Source: Leisingera aquimarina DSM 24565 (GTDB lineage: Bacteria > Pseudomonadota > Alphaproteobacteria > Rhodobacterales > Rhodobacteraceae). Taken from it: a stretch of DNA of 64,000 nucleotides. The DNA lies in the NCBI RefSeq assembly GCF_000473165.1, contig NZ_KI421504.1, forward strand, positions 4,029,629 through 4,093,628, given 5' to 3'. Both the position numbers and the translations under genes were made by a program. The notes below the pieces were generated by a model. The model ran no database searches. It saw only the letters and a list, made by a program, of their open reading frames with translations, and was not told the DNA's origin. Positions 9,312-17,185 of this stretch are shown here, piece by piece (the first letter of the stretch is position 1; each line of letters starts with the position of its first letter).

Positions 9312-9940
9312 TGCCCTGGGACCGTAATCAAATGGCAGCACGCGCCGCGCAGGAGCTGCAGGACGGCTGGTATGTGAACCTCGGCATCGGCATCCCGACC
9401 CTGGTCTCCAACTACATCCCCGAAGGTGTGGAAGTGACCCTGCAATCGGAAAACGGCATGCTGGGCATGGGCCCTTTCCCCTTTGAGGGTGAGGAGGATG
9501 CCGACCTGATCAACGCCGGCAAGCAGACCATCACCGAGCTGCCGCAGACCGCCTATTTCGACTCGGCGCAGTCGTTCGCGATGATCCGCGGCGGCAAGAT
9601 CGCGATGGCGATTCTAGGTGCGATGGAAGTGGCCGAGAACGGCGACCTGGCCAACTGGATGATCCCCGGCAAGCTGGTCAAGGGCATGGGCGGCGCCATG
9701 GATCTGGTGGCAGGCGTCGGCCGCGTGGTTGTGGTGATGGACCACACCAACAAGCATGGCGACAGCAAGGTGCTGAAGGACTGCACCCTGCCGTTGACCG
9801 GCAAGGGCGTGGTGGATCGGATCATCACCAATCTGGGGGTTCTGGACGTCGTGGATGGCGGCCTGAAGATCGTTGAGTTGGCGGATGGTGTCAGCGAAGA
9901 CGATATCCGCAGCGCGACCCAGGCCACCCTGGTGGACTGA
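9311..9940 (+). CDS. scoB: 3-oxoacid CoA-transferase subunit B
   Basis: 209 residues. This is the beta half of the CoA-transferase and carries the catalytic glutamate that forms the glutamyl-CoA thioester; here it is Glu47 in [11 protein letters not shown]. The N-terminal GIGIPTLV and later GGAMDLVAG segments are typical. Start and stop define a one-base overlap with scoA. The gene ends just before a strong intrinsic terminator. Confidence 0.94.
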   Translation: MPWDRNQMAARAAQELQDGWYVNLGIGIPTLVSNYIPEGVEVTLQSENGMLGMGPFPFEGEEDADLINAGKQTITELPQTAYFDSAQSFAMIRGGKIAMAILGAMEVAENGDLANWMIPGKLVKGMGGAMDLVAGVGRVVVVMDHTNKHGDSKVLKDCTLPLTGKGVVDRIITNLGVLDVVDGGLKIVELADGVSEDDIRSATQATLVD

Positions 9941-9964
9941 TCCCGGATTAGACCTGATAATCAG

Positions 9965-9993
9965 GGCCCGCCGGTTTCCGGCGGGTCTTTTCT
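9965..9993 (+). terminator. Intrinsic terminator of scoAB
   Basis: Hairpin with arms GCCCGCCGG and CCGGCGGGT around TTT, followed by the T-rich run CTTTTCTTT. It sits 25 bases after the scoB stop and 20 bases before the end of the convergent gene at 10013. Confidence 0.8.
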
Positions 9994-10012
9994 TTGCAAA
10001 TCCGGTTGGCAG

Positions 10013-10489
10013 TCAAACCCCGGCAGCAGGCCCAGGCCGTGCGCGCGGACGCTGCGTGTGCCAGATAGCGCCTTCGGGCGGGTTGACGATTTCATACATG
10101 TAGACACGCTTATCGTACCAATTGACGATCTTCTCCTGGCCGTCTTCGAACACCACCACGCAATAACTGCCCATGGCCGGATCACAGCTGTCGCGGCCAA
10201 GCAGGGTAACGGTGACCGGATCCACCAAATGCCGGTTGAACAGTACAATCGCCTTGGTCTGCTTACCCGAAACATACAAAGCGCCAGCAAACAGGCCTGC
10301 GGCCAGCAGCACAAAACCCAGGCCCGAGAAATTCCGGAACGGGTTGACCTTTGCAAGTCCCGGAGCAAAGGCGACAAACACCATCCGCCCGAATATCCCG
10401 GCAAAAGCAATCAGGCCGAGCATTGCAAGTGTGCTGGTGGCCTCTTGTGAACCCGCGGCAAGAGCCGCCGGATCAATTCCCAAATCCAA
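10013..10489 (-). CDS. Hypothetical two-span membrane protein
   Basis: Not recognised as a named family. With the TTG at 10489 as start the protein is 158 residues. GGAGACAG lies just upstream of that TTG, and the upstream in-frame ATG at 10576 has no such site and adds a Cys-rich non-conserved stretch. There are two membrane helices (LGLIAFAGIFGRMVFVAFA and LGFVLLAAGLFAGALYVSG), then a soluble domain with the motif SYCVVVFEDGQEKIVNWYDKRVYMYE. It lies convergent with scoB and divergent from the TetR gene. Localisation is inner membrane by prediction; function is unknown. Confidence 0.65.
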   Translation of the reverse strand: MDLGIDPAALAAGSQEATSTLAMLGLIAFAGIFGRMVFVAFAPGLAKVNPFRNFSGLGFVLLAAGLFAGALYVSGKQTKAIVLFNRHLVDPVTVTLLGRDSCDPAMGSYCVVVFEDGQEKIVNWYDKRVYMYEIVNPPEGAIWHTQRPRARPGPAAGV

Positions 10490-10727
10490 TTCCTGTCTCC
10501 AATCTCTCAAAGCCAAATGAAGCGGCTTAATCCTGTCAATTCCTGCACCATAGCGGCAGCGGCAGGAATAGGACAAAAACTTTGCAGAAAACGCACCATT
10601 TCAAGACATTGCGGACAGGCGGCTGGCAGAACTCCGGTTATGCCCTGCTTTCGCTTGTCAAACTGATTTGAGTTGCCTGCCCCATCCTCCGCCAATATGA
10701 ACAGACCGGTACACACAGAGATGGATT

Positions 10728-11297
10728 ATGCGCCCGAACAAACGAGACGAATTGGTCAGCAAAGCCCTGGACGTGTTTTACCGCAGCGGTTTTCACGCGA
10801 CGGGAATGGACACGCTGGTCAAGGAAACCGGCGTCTCAAAGACCTCCATGTACAAGCATTTTCGCACCAAGGATGACCTGATCATTGCTGTGCTGCAGCT
10901 GCGCGACGAGAACTTCCGCAACTGGCTCTTTGGCCGTATGGAGGACCTGTCGAACACACCGGCGGGACAGTTGATCGGTGTTTTCACCGCTCTAGGAGAG
11001 TGGTTCGCCAAGCCCGAGTTTGCCGGCTGCATGTTTGTAAAGGCCAGCTCCGAATTTCAAAACCATGCCCATCCGGTGTACCGGCAGTCCAGCGCACACA
11101 AACAGATGCTGCTGGACCATTTCACAGCGCTGGCCCAATCAGCCGGGGTGCCTGATCCGGCGGCATTGGCCCGGCAGCTTTTGATGCTGAAGGAAGGTGC
11201 CATTGTCCTGGCCGCGATGTCAGTCACCCCTGACCCGGCGGGCGACGCGCTGCAAACCGCCCAGATGCTGTTGCAGCCTTATCTGAAAGACAGCTGA
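10728..11297 (+). CDS. TetR/AcrR family transcriptional regulator
   Basis: 189 residues. An N-terminal helix-turn-helix is seen at about residues 24-45 (TGMDTLVKETGVSKTSMYKHF), followed by the usual FRTKDDLI linkage and a variable ligand-binding helical domain. The family normally represses adjacent or divergent genes and is released by a small hydrophobic ligand. The divergent neighbour is the unknown membrane protein gene at 10013-10489, the best candidate target by position. The converging gene is a lytic transglycosylase only 7 bases away, so little room for a terminator remains. Confidence 0.9.
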   Translation: MRPNKRDELVSKALDVFYRSGFHATGMDTLVKETGVSKTSMYKHFRTKDDLIIAVLQLRDENFRNWLFGRMEDLSNTPAGQLIGVFTALGEWFAKPEFAGCMFVKASSEFQNHAHPVYRQSSAHKQMLLDHFTALAQSAGVPDPAALARQLLMLKEGAIVLAAMSVTPDPAGDALQTAQMLLQPYLKDS

Positions 11298-11304
11298 CCG
11301 CGCC

Positions 11305-12114
11305 TTACTTGCCCAACCTGAAAACGCATCCGTCGGACAAAAACTGCGGCGGTGTCATGCACAGGCCGCGCGCCACCTGATAGGCGGCCAGTACCTTGGG
11401 CACGTAGTCGCGTGTCTCGGCAAAGGGCGGCACCCCTTGATGCGAGCGCACAGCCCCTTCGCCGGCATTATAGCCTGCCAGGACCAAAATCGGATCGCCG
11501 CCGAATTCCCCCATCAGCCAGTCGAGATACTGAATACCGCCAGCAATGTTCTGCCGCGCCTCCAGCGCGTCACTCACCCCAAAACGTTTGGCAGTATCGG
11601 GCATCAGCTGCATCAGCCCCTGCGCCCCGACAGAGCTGACCGCATCGGACTTGCCGGCGGATTCGACAGCGATCACTGCCAGGACCAAGGCCGGCGACAC
11701 CTCGGTGCCCAGGCTTTCGGTCAGGATCTGCACACCGCGTTCCTGCACAATATCCTGCATCAGTTGCAGCCGCGGGGCCGCCAGGCCTTTGGCTCCGCTC
11801 AAGGCCTGCAGGGCGTCATCCAGACGCCCCGGCCCCGATCCCTCTATTCCAAAGGCAACCTTATCCCAGAACCAGCCATAACGGCCGGCCGGCTTTGCAC
11901 CGCTGTCTGCGGCAGTCTCCGCAGCGAGCGCCATGGGGGCTGGCTCAGGTTCCGGCTCAATCTGTATTGTAATGCGCTTGCCTGTGCCCGGCGCCGGCGG
12001 CTTGATGCGTTTTGCCTCGAACTGCGGAAAAGGCCGGGGCTGCACCTCCTGCGCCACTGCAACCAGTGGCATGGCACAGGCTGCCAGTGCCAATACAGCG
12101 TTCCCGAATGACAT
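11305..12114 (-). CDS. Lytic transglycosylase, SLT (family 1) domain
   Basis: 269 residues with a signal peptide (about 1-21, ending VAVAQ). The enzyme cleaves the glycan strand of peptidoglycan and leaves anhydro-muramic ends. The catalytic domain covers about 135-255: catalytic Glu151 in IAVESAGKSDAVSS, then GLMQLMPDTAKRFGV and AGYNAGEGAV, with Tyr in ETRDYVPKVLAAY. A proline-rich stretch (PEPEPAP) separates it from the N-terminus. It is adjacent to the Tad pilus island and may open the cell wall for pilus assembly, but it faces away from that operon, so this link is inference. Confidence 0.92.
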   Translation of the reverse strand: MSFGNAVLALAACAMPLVAVAQEVQPRPFPQFEAKRIKPPAPGTGKRITIQIEPEPEPAPMALAAETAADSGAKPAGRYGWFWDKVAFGIEGSGPGRLDDALQALSGAKGLAAPRLQLMQDIVQERGVQILTESLGTEVSPALVLAVIAVESAGKSDAVSSVGAQGLMQLMPDTAKRFGVSDALEARQNIAGGIQYLDWLMGEFGGDPILVLAGYNAGEGAVRSHQGVPPFAETRDYVPKVLAAYQVARGLCMTPPQFLSDGCVFRLGK

Positions 12115-12299
12115 TGCCCTGCCTGCCTGTGGTTCCAGTTCGTTCCAATCTGTGAAAATTAACGCCAGAAGGCCAGTATTCCTGCCCCGGAATCTGGCGC
12201 AACCGCCTTATTTGCCCCGGACTGGCGCTGAAATATCACGGAGCACGTTGCGGTAATAAAAAATTAACACCGCAAAAACAACGAGATATGAAAGTTATT

Positions 12300-12469
12300 G
12301 CCGAAAAGTAAAAATTGGGCGGCTAATTCCGGATTTCAGCCCAAATCCTGCCACGCTGCACTGGCTATATGTATTCATCCAAGCCGGACAGTGGTCGAGC
12401 AGGTGAGAGAGCAGACCCTGGCGAGATGGCGGGATTACACATTCAGAGATCCTTTGGAGGGACCGAACC
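12300..12469 (+). promoter_or_regulatory. Pilin 1 promoter/leader, duplicated upstream of pilin 2
   Basis: This 170-base stretch matches 12884-13054 along its whole length with scattered changes. Shared blocks include CTGGCTATATGTA, CAGTGGTC, GAGCAGGTGAGAGAGCAGACCC (given here only as the block at about 12398-12419) and the ribosome site TTTGGAGGGACC directly before the ATG. Conservation beyond the ribosome site shows that the promoter and 5' UTR were copied with the gene and kept. Upstream, 12115-12299 shows nothing I can name. Confidence 0.65.
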
Positions 12470-12661
12470 ATGATCAAGTTTTTCAAAAGCTTTCGCAAAG
12501 ACTTCCGCAAAGACGAATCCGGCGCCGTGACCGTTGACTGGGTTGTGCTGACCGCCGCTGTCGCCGCACTGGGCGGCGTGGTCTACACCGCCGTTCAGGA
12601 TGGCGCGTCCACCTTGTCGAGCGACACCGGTTCCTACCTGAAAGGCAAGAAGCCGACCTGA
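12470..12661 (+). CDS. Flp-type pilin 1
   Basis: 63 residues, the usual size of Flp/Fap type IVb pilins. It has a basic leader (MIKFFKSFRKDFRKDESG), a cleavage site G/AVTVDW, then a 20-residue hydrophobic helix (VVLTAAVAALGGVVYTAV) and a short polar tail ending KGKKPT. It differs from pilin 2 in only three residues. The canonical Flp motif after the cleavage Gly is XXXXEY; here the positions are Asp-Trp, as in many roseobacter pilins. It is expected to be processed by the peptidase at 23310 and secreted by the CpaF/TadBC machine. It has its own leader and terminator. Confidence 0.92.
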   Translation: MIKFFKSFRKDFRKDESGAVTVDWVVLTAAVAALGGVVYTAVQDGASTLSSDTGSYLKGKKPT

Positions 12662-12705
12662 TCGCAGGCGGCGGCATCGAAGCCGCATCGTGACACCGCA
12701 GTTCG

Positions 12706-12734
12706 GGCCGCTCTCTTCGGAGGGCGGCCTATTT
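12706..12734 (+). terminator. Terminator of pilin 1 (UUCG loop)
   Basis: Arms GGCCGCTCTC (12706-12715) and GAGGGCGGCC (12720-12729) enclose a TTCG tetraloop; one position is a G-T pair. It is followed by TATTTCGTTT. The same structure occurs after pilin 2. Confidence 0.75.
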
Positions 12735-12883
12735 CGTTTCCGGTCCCTTGCGGGAAAGCCCGGACCTGCGTCTTCAACCGGCTGGAACTTTGGAAGTCCA
12801 GGCACGCGGGAAGATCAGCCAAACCCGCAATGTTTCTTCCGCATAGCCGCAGCAGACGCCCTGCCTGACGCATGCAGCTTCTT

Positions 12884-13054
12884 GCCAAAAAGTTAAAATT
12901 GGGCAGCCAATTCCGAATTCTCGCCCCAATCCTGCCATGCTCCGCTGGCTATATGTACTTACCCAAGCCGGTCAGTGGTCCAGCAGGTGAGAGAGCAGAC
13001 CCTGACGCAACGGAAAGACAACACCTATTCATAGATCCTTTGGAGGGACCAGCC
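12884..13054 (+). promoter_or_regulatory. Pilin 2 promoter/leader, copy of the pilin 1 leader
   Basis: Second copy of the pilin leader, 585 bases downstream of the first and similar over its full 171 bases, including AAAATTGGGC near the start, CTGGCTATATGTA in the middle and TTTGGAGGGACC before the ATG. The stretch 12735-12883 between terminator and leader holds nothing recognised. Confidence 0.65.
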
Positions 13055-13246
13055 ATGATCAAATTCTTCACCAAATTCCGCAAGGACTTCCGCAAAGACG
13101 AATCCGGCGCCGTGACCGTTGACTGGGTCGTGCTGACCGCAGCTGTCGCTGCACTGGGCGGCGTGGTCTACACAGCTGTTCAGGATGGCGCATCCACCTT
13201 GGCCAGTGACACCGGTTCCTACCTGAAAGGCAAGAAGCCGACCTGA
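13055..13246 (+). CDS. Flp-type pilin 2
   Basis: 63 residues, start fixed by the duplicated ribosome site TTTGGAGGGACC. It differs from pilin 1 by FTKF for FKSF near the N-terminus and ALAS/LSS in the tail (TLASDTG). It has the same cleavage site G/AVTVDW, hydrophobic helix and tail. Near identity of the protein and the flanks indicates a recent tandem duplication or gene conversion. It may raise pilin dosage or permit switching. A longer in-frame reading from 12872 has no ribosome site and would add a non-pilin stretch, so it was not used. Confidence 0.92.
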   Translation: MIKFFTKFRKDFRKDESGAVTVDWVVLTAAVAALGGVVYTAVQDGASTLASDTGSYLKGKKPT

Positions 13247-13290
13247 TCGCAGGCGGCGGCATTTAATCCGCACCGCGGCGCAGCAATTCG

Positions 13291-13320
13291 GGTCGCTCTC
13301 TACGGAGGGCGGCCTTATTT
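13291..13320 (+). terminator. Terminator of pilin 2
   Basis: Arms GGTCGCTCTC (13291-13300) and GAGGGCGGCC (13305-13314) around TACG, followed by TTATTTATT. It is homologous to the pilin 1 terminator, with a better T-rich tail. Confidence 0.8.
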
Positions 13321-13590
13321 ATTCGGCACCTCTGCAATGAGGCCGATCCCCCGTAAAGTTTAGTGGCGAATTCAGCCGATTTTGATGAGCATAGGACGTA
13401 GGAAGCAAGACGAACTCTGTGCCGAAAAAGGCTTCCTTTCTGACCTCTCACATTAATAGGCTATTAGGCAAAAAACTCAGGATTACGCCCCATTAACGCC
13501 CCATTCATGAAGCTTAATGATACTAACACGGGATTGCTCTCAGCAGGCGATCCTATCCCTTGACCCCCTTTGGGCAGCGAGGTCCGCCAC
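13321..13590. other. Gap between pilin 2 and the third pilin
   Basis: No gene supported. The stretch is less GC-rich than its surroundings (for example TTTAGTGGCGAATTC and CACATTAATAGGCTATTAGG at about 13357-13466) and contains a tandem CGCCCCATTAA/CGCCCCATTCA at 13487-13507. It probably holds the promoter of the third pilin or of the assembly operon. Confidence 0.5.
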
Positions 13591-13767
13591 ATGAAGAAAC
13601 TATGGTCATTCATTGCCAGCGACGACGGGGCGATAACCGTTGACTGGGTTATCCTGGCCGCCGCCGCAATCGGGCTTGCTGTTTTGATTGCCGGAATGAC
13701 GCAAGACGGCGCGCTTGGACTGGCCCAGGGGCTGGCAGACTTTATGAGCAACTGGAACTTTGGCTGA
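13591..13767 (+). CDS. Divergent third Flp-like pilin
   Basis: 58 residues from the ATG at 13591 (an upstream TTG is possible but has no clear ribosome site). It keeps the leader and cleavage pattern SDDG/AITVDWVILAAA and a hydrophobic helix, but has a shorter leader and a different tail (FMSNWNFG). Aromatic and acidic tail residues differ from the KGKKPT tail of pilins 1 and 2, so it may be a minor pilin. It lies 140 bases before cpaB with no strong terminator between, so it may be co-transcribed with the assembly genes. Confidence 0.8.
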   Translation: MKKLWSFIASDDGAITVDWVILAAAAIGLAVLIAGMTQDGALGLAQGLADFMSNWNFG

Positions 13768-13906
13768 GGCTTGGCGGACACCACCAATTGCCGCCTGCCC
13801 CGCCGCAGGTCCGGCAAGCGGGCAGGCAATGCCGCCACAGTTCGAGTGATCCAGCAGCCGGTTCCGCCCCACGGGGCGCCGGCTGAAATCTATGAGAGGT
13901 AACACA

Positions 13907-14764
13907 ATGCGTGCAGTTTTCGGACTTGTACTGATCGTCGGTGTGGCCCTCGCGGGCGGCGCCGTCATGATGGCCAAAAACTATATCTCGGCCTATCAGA
14001 ATGAACTGGCGCGCGAACGCGCTGCCCGCGCCGAAGCGGTGCCATTGGTAGATGTTTTTGTCGCCACCAAGCCCTTGAAATACGGCGAGCGGCTATCTCA
14101 GGACGCAGTGCGCACTGTGCGCTGGCCCGAAGATGCTATTCCCGAAGGTGCCTTTACCACCCATGAAGAGCTGTTTCCGCCGCATAACGGTGATGATCTG
14201 CGGGTGGTGCTGCGCGCCATGGAGACGGATGAGGCCATCATGGCCCTCAAGGTCACGGCACCTGGAAAAGACGCTGGCATCACATCGCGGTTGCAGCGCG
14301 GCATGCGTGCCTTTGCAATCAAGGTCGATGTCTCCTCAGGCGTTTCGGGTTTCCTGCGGCCTGGAGACAAAGTGGACGTTTATTGGACCGGTATGATGCC
14401 GGGATCGGCCGGCGACCGCGGTGAGGTCACCCGCTTGATTCAGACCAACGTGGAACTGGTGGCCGTGGATCAAAGCGCCGGCGGCGACATCAACGAAGCC
14501 ATCATCGCCCGGACCGTTACCGTTGCGGCCCACCCCAGGCAAGTCGCCGCGCTGGCACAGGCGCAAACCACCGGACGCCTGTCGCTTGCCCTGGTCGGCG
14601 CCGGGGATGACACCATCGCTTCGGTTGTTGAAGTGGACCAGCGCACGCTTCTGGGCCTGGGCGCACTGGAAGCGCCGCAAGAGGTGGAAAAGGAAAAAGT
14701 ATGCACCATCCGCACCCGCCGCGGTGCTGAGGTGGTGGAAATTCCGATCCCATGCACCAACTAG
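13907..14764 (+). CDS. cpaB: Flp pilus assembly protein CpaB/RcpC
   Basis: 285 residues from the ATG at 13907; GAGAGG lies 8 bases before it. An ATG five codons upstream contains that ribosome site and is less likely. It has an N-terminal signal anchor (VFGLVLIVGVALAGGAVMM), a SAF-type domain at about 45-110 (VDVFVATKPLKYGERLSQD), then the RcpC domain with GVSGFLRPGDKVDVYW. CpaB is a periplasmic/outer-membrane-associated component that works with the CpaC secretin. Two Cys near the C-terminus (CTIRTRR and IPCTN) could pair. Confidence 0.92.
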   Translation: MRAVFGLVLIVGVALAGGAVMMAKNYISAYQNELARERAARAEAVPLVDVFVATKPLKYGERLSQDAVRTVRWPEDAIPEGAFTTHEELFPPHNGDDLRVVLRAMETDEAIMALKVTAPGKDAGITSRLQRGMRAFAIKVDVSSGVSGFLRPGDKVDVYWTGMMPGSAGDRGEVTRLIQTNVELVAVDQSAGGDINEAIIARTVTVAAHPRQVAALAQAQTTGRLSLALVGAGDDTIASVVEVDQRTLLGLGALEAPQEVEKEKVCTIRTRRGAEVVEIPIPCTN

Positions 14765-14790
14765 GAAATTCATTTCTGCGCAGACGGTTA

Positions 14791-14837
14791 ACAGGCTCAG
14801 CCGCCCCTTTTCAGCGAAGGGCGGCTGTTCTGCCTGT
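14791..14837 (+). terminator. Hairpin between cpaB and cpaC
   Basis: Inner arms CAGCCGCCC (14798-14806) and GGGCGGCTG (14819-14827), outer arms ACAGGC (14791-14796) and GCCTGT (14832-14837). There is no T tract, so it may be an mRNA-stabilising or partial-termination structure inside the operon. Confidence 0.4.
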
Positions 14838-14979
14838 TGCGCAGCCCCCACAATGGCCTCCGGTCAGGAACATCCCCGAAGCCATTGATTCTTGCAATAA
14901 TTCGGGATCTGCACCACAGTGCCCGAAAGAGCGGGCAAAAAGACCCGGATTTTGAGGCGTGATCGGAAAGGCAGGTCAC

Positions 14980-16386
14980 ATGGCAATTGGACGGTTCGTA
15001 GCGGCGGCCCTGCTGGGGCTATCGCTTGTTGGTATGCCTCAGGCAGATGGGGCATCAGCGCAATCCTTGCGAGTGGTGAAAAAAGGCACGGCATCCAGGC
15101 TGGACGTGCCGATGAACCGCGCCGTGGTGGTTGAAAGCGAAACCCCTTTTGCTGAGCTCAGCATCGCCAATCCCGGTATTGCTGATATCTCCTCCCTTTC
15201 CGACCGCACGATCTATGTGCTGGGCAAATCACCCGGCCTGACCACACTGACGCTGCTGGACGGCTCCGGCCGGCTGATCACCAATGTCGATGTGCGGGTG
15301 GCCGCGGATGTGACCGAGTTCAAGGAACGTCTGCGCCAGATCCTGCCCAATGAAAAAATCGAAGTCCGCACCGCCAATGACGGCATCGTGCTGTCCGGCA
15401 CCGTGTCCAGCGCAATACGGCTGCAGCGGGCGCTGGACCTGGCAGAGCGTTATGCACCGGAACGGGTCAGCAATCTGATGTCGGTCGGCGGTGTGCAGCA
15501 GGTCATGCTTAAAGTCCGCTTTGCCGAAATGCAGCGCTCGGTCTCAAAATCCCTCAGCGCCTCGCTGGGCTTTAACGGCGGCACCGGCAATGGCCGCACC
15601 GGCGGCATCAACACGCTGAACACATCCGGCGCGCTGGCCAACTCGCTGGCCGGCAACATCCCTGCCGCCAACGAAAACACCGGTGCCTTCCTGTTCGGCT
15701 TCAACGCAGGTTCTGTCCAGGTCAGCCTGTTGCTAGAAGCGCTGGAGCAAAAGGGCGTCGTCCGCACCCTGGCGGAACCCAACCTGTCCGCCCTGTCGGG
15801 ACAGGAGGCAAAATTCCTCGCTGGCGGCGAGTACCCGGTACCGATTGCTCAAGAAGGCGGCGTCATTACTGTTGAATTCAAACCCTTCGGGATCGAGCTG
15901 AACTTCATCCCCAGAGTGATAGACGGCGATCTAATCAATCTTGAATTGAATGCCGCTGTGTCGGCCATCGACCCCTCCAATGCTCTGGAGCTGAGCGGCC
16001 TGACCATCGACGCCTTCACGCGCCGGGAAACTTCCACCACGGTGGAGATGCGCGATGGGGAAAGCTTTGCCATTGCCGGGCTGATCCGCGACGAATTCCT
16101 CGACAACTCTTCGCAGCTGCCCTGGCTGGGCGACGTGCCAGTGCTGGGCGCGCTGTTCCGCAGCGCCGACTACCAGCGCGAGCAGACCGAGCTGGTGATT
16201 ATCGTCAGCGCTCATCTGGTGACCCCGACCCGCGGCGAGGCGCTGACGCTGCCGACCGACCGGGTGGCGCCGCCGAGCGAAAAGGATCTGTTCCTGTTCG
16301 GGCGCACCTCCCGCACCAAAAACGGCCCGGCGGCCGAAGTGGCCAAGCAGGATTTCAACGGCTCTTACGGCTACGTGCTGGACTGA
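14980..16386 (+). CDS. cpaC: Outer-membrane secretin CpaC/RcpA
   Basis: 468 residues from the ATG at 14980; a GTG seven codons upstream is weaker because the ATG starts a proper signal peptide (MAIGRFVAAALLGLSLVGM, cleaved near GASAQS). The N-terminal domain typical of Tad secretins is followed by a BON-like domain (about 105-170, SGTVSSAIRLQRALDLAERY). The secretin domain runs about 230-420 with VRTLAEPNLSALSGQEAKFLAGGEYPVP and VPVLGALFRS near its end. The protein forms the ring through which the pilus crosses the outer membrane. Confidence 0.95.
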   Translation: MAIGRFVAAALLGLSLVGMPQADGASAQSLRVVKKGTASRLDVPMNRAVVVESETPFAELSIANPGIADISSLSDRTIYVLGKSPGLTTLTLLDGSGRLITNVDVRVAADVTEFKERLRQILPNEKIEVRTANDGIVLSGTVSSAIRLQRALDLAERYAPERVSNLMSVGGVQQVMLKVRFAEMQRSVSKSLSASLGFNGGTGNGRTGGINTLNTSGALANSLAGNIPAANENTGAFLFGFNAGSVQVSLLLEALEQKGVVRTLAEPNLSALSGQEAKFLAGGEYPVPIAQEGGVITVEFKPFGIELNFIPRVIDGDLINLELNAAVSAIDPSNALELSGLTIDAFTRRETSTTVEMRDGESFAIAGLIRDEFLDNSSQLPWLGDVPVLGALFRSADYQREQTELVIIVSAHLVTPTRGEALTLPTDRVAPPSEKDLFLFGRTSRTKNGPAAEVAKQDFNGSYGYVLD

Positions 16387-16401
16387 TAGGGAGTGGCACA
16401 A

Positions 16402-17031
16402 ATGATCAGAACCGCTGCAATTTTCGGCATTCTTCTGGCCGTGGCCGCCTGCGAACGGGAGGCCGGCCGTGAGCTGAACCGCTCAGGAGACTTTGGTGAG
16501 GCGACCCTCAACAATGCGGCTGTAATGAGCGGTGAACGCAGTTTTGCCATCCAATTGGCCAGCCGGTTCGCCAAGGAAGTGCCCACGACGATCAATTTTG
16601 ATTTTGACAGCGCCCGGCTGGACCAGACCGCGCGATCGGTTCTGGACAACCAGGCGGTTTGGATCAAGCAATTCCCCGAAGTGCGCTTCCGCGTTTTCGG
16701 CCACACCGACGCGGTCGGCAGCAATGCCTATAACAAATCCCTCGGCCTGCGACGGGCCCGCGCGGCTGTGAACTACCTGGTTTCGCGCGGCATCAGCCGC
16801 AGCCGGCTGGAAGCAGTGGTCTCACACGGCGAAACCCAGCCGCTGATCCCGACACCTGAACGCGAACGCCGCAACCGCCGGACGGTGACTGAGGTAAGCG
16901 GTTTCCTGAAACGCCACCCGACGGTGCTGGACGGCAAATACGCCCAGATCGTCTATCGCGAATACCTGCAAAGCGCAGTTCCCGCCACCACGTTGACCGA
17001 ACAGCAGTCGCTGGAGCGCACGCTGCAGTAG
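16402..17031 (+). CDS. OmpA-family lipoprotein of the Tad island
   Basis: 209 residues from the ATG at 16402 (GGGAG nine bases upstream). A lipoprotein signal ends in the lipobox LAVAAC (Cys17 or so). The C-terminal OmpA-like peptidoglycan-binding domain spans about 75-170: INFDFDSARLDQTARSVL, then FGHTDAVGSNAYNKSLGLRRA and the closing RRTVTEV. It sits exactly where cpaD is found in other alphaproteobacterial clusters and probably anchors the secretin to the cell wall. An extra C-terminal stretch of about 40 residues has no recognised domain. Confidence 0.88.
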   Translation: MIRTAAIFGILLAVAACEREAGRELNRSGDFGEATLNNAAVMSGERSFAIQLASRFAKEVPTTINFDFDSARLDQTARSVLDNQAVWIKQFPEVRFRVFGHTDAVGSNAYNKSLGLRRARAAVNYLVSRGISRSRLEAVVSHGETQPLIPTPERERRNRRTVTEVSGFLKRHPTVLDGKYAQIVYREYLQSAVPATTLTEQQSLERTLQ

Positions 17032-17185
17032 GCAGAAGCCGCGGCCAGCTGGTTACGAAGTAGTAACAATTCCCCAGATTTGGGGATTTTTGGCCCCAAT
17101 ATCGCCTAGATTGCCACCGACATTGTTTCCAAGAGGCGGACTGTGCGCAAAGCCCGGTCTGCCCAAGTGAACAAGGATGATGGCG

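Noticed and set aside
12872..13054. 61-codon N-terminal extension of pilin 2
   Set aside because: The stretch is the conserved non-coding leader shared with pilin 1, where the frame is not kept.
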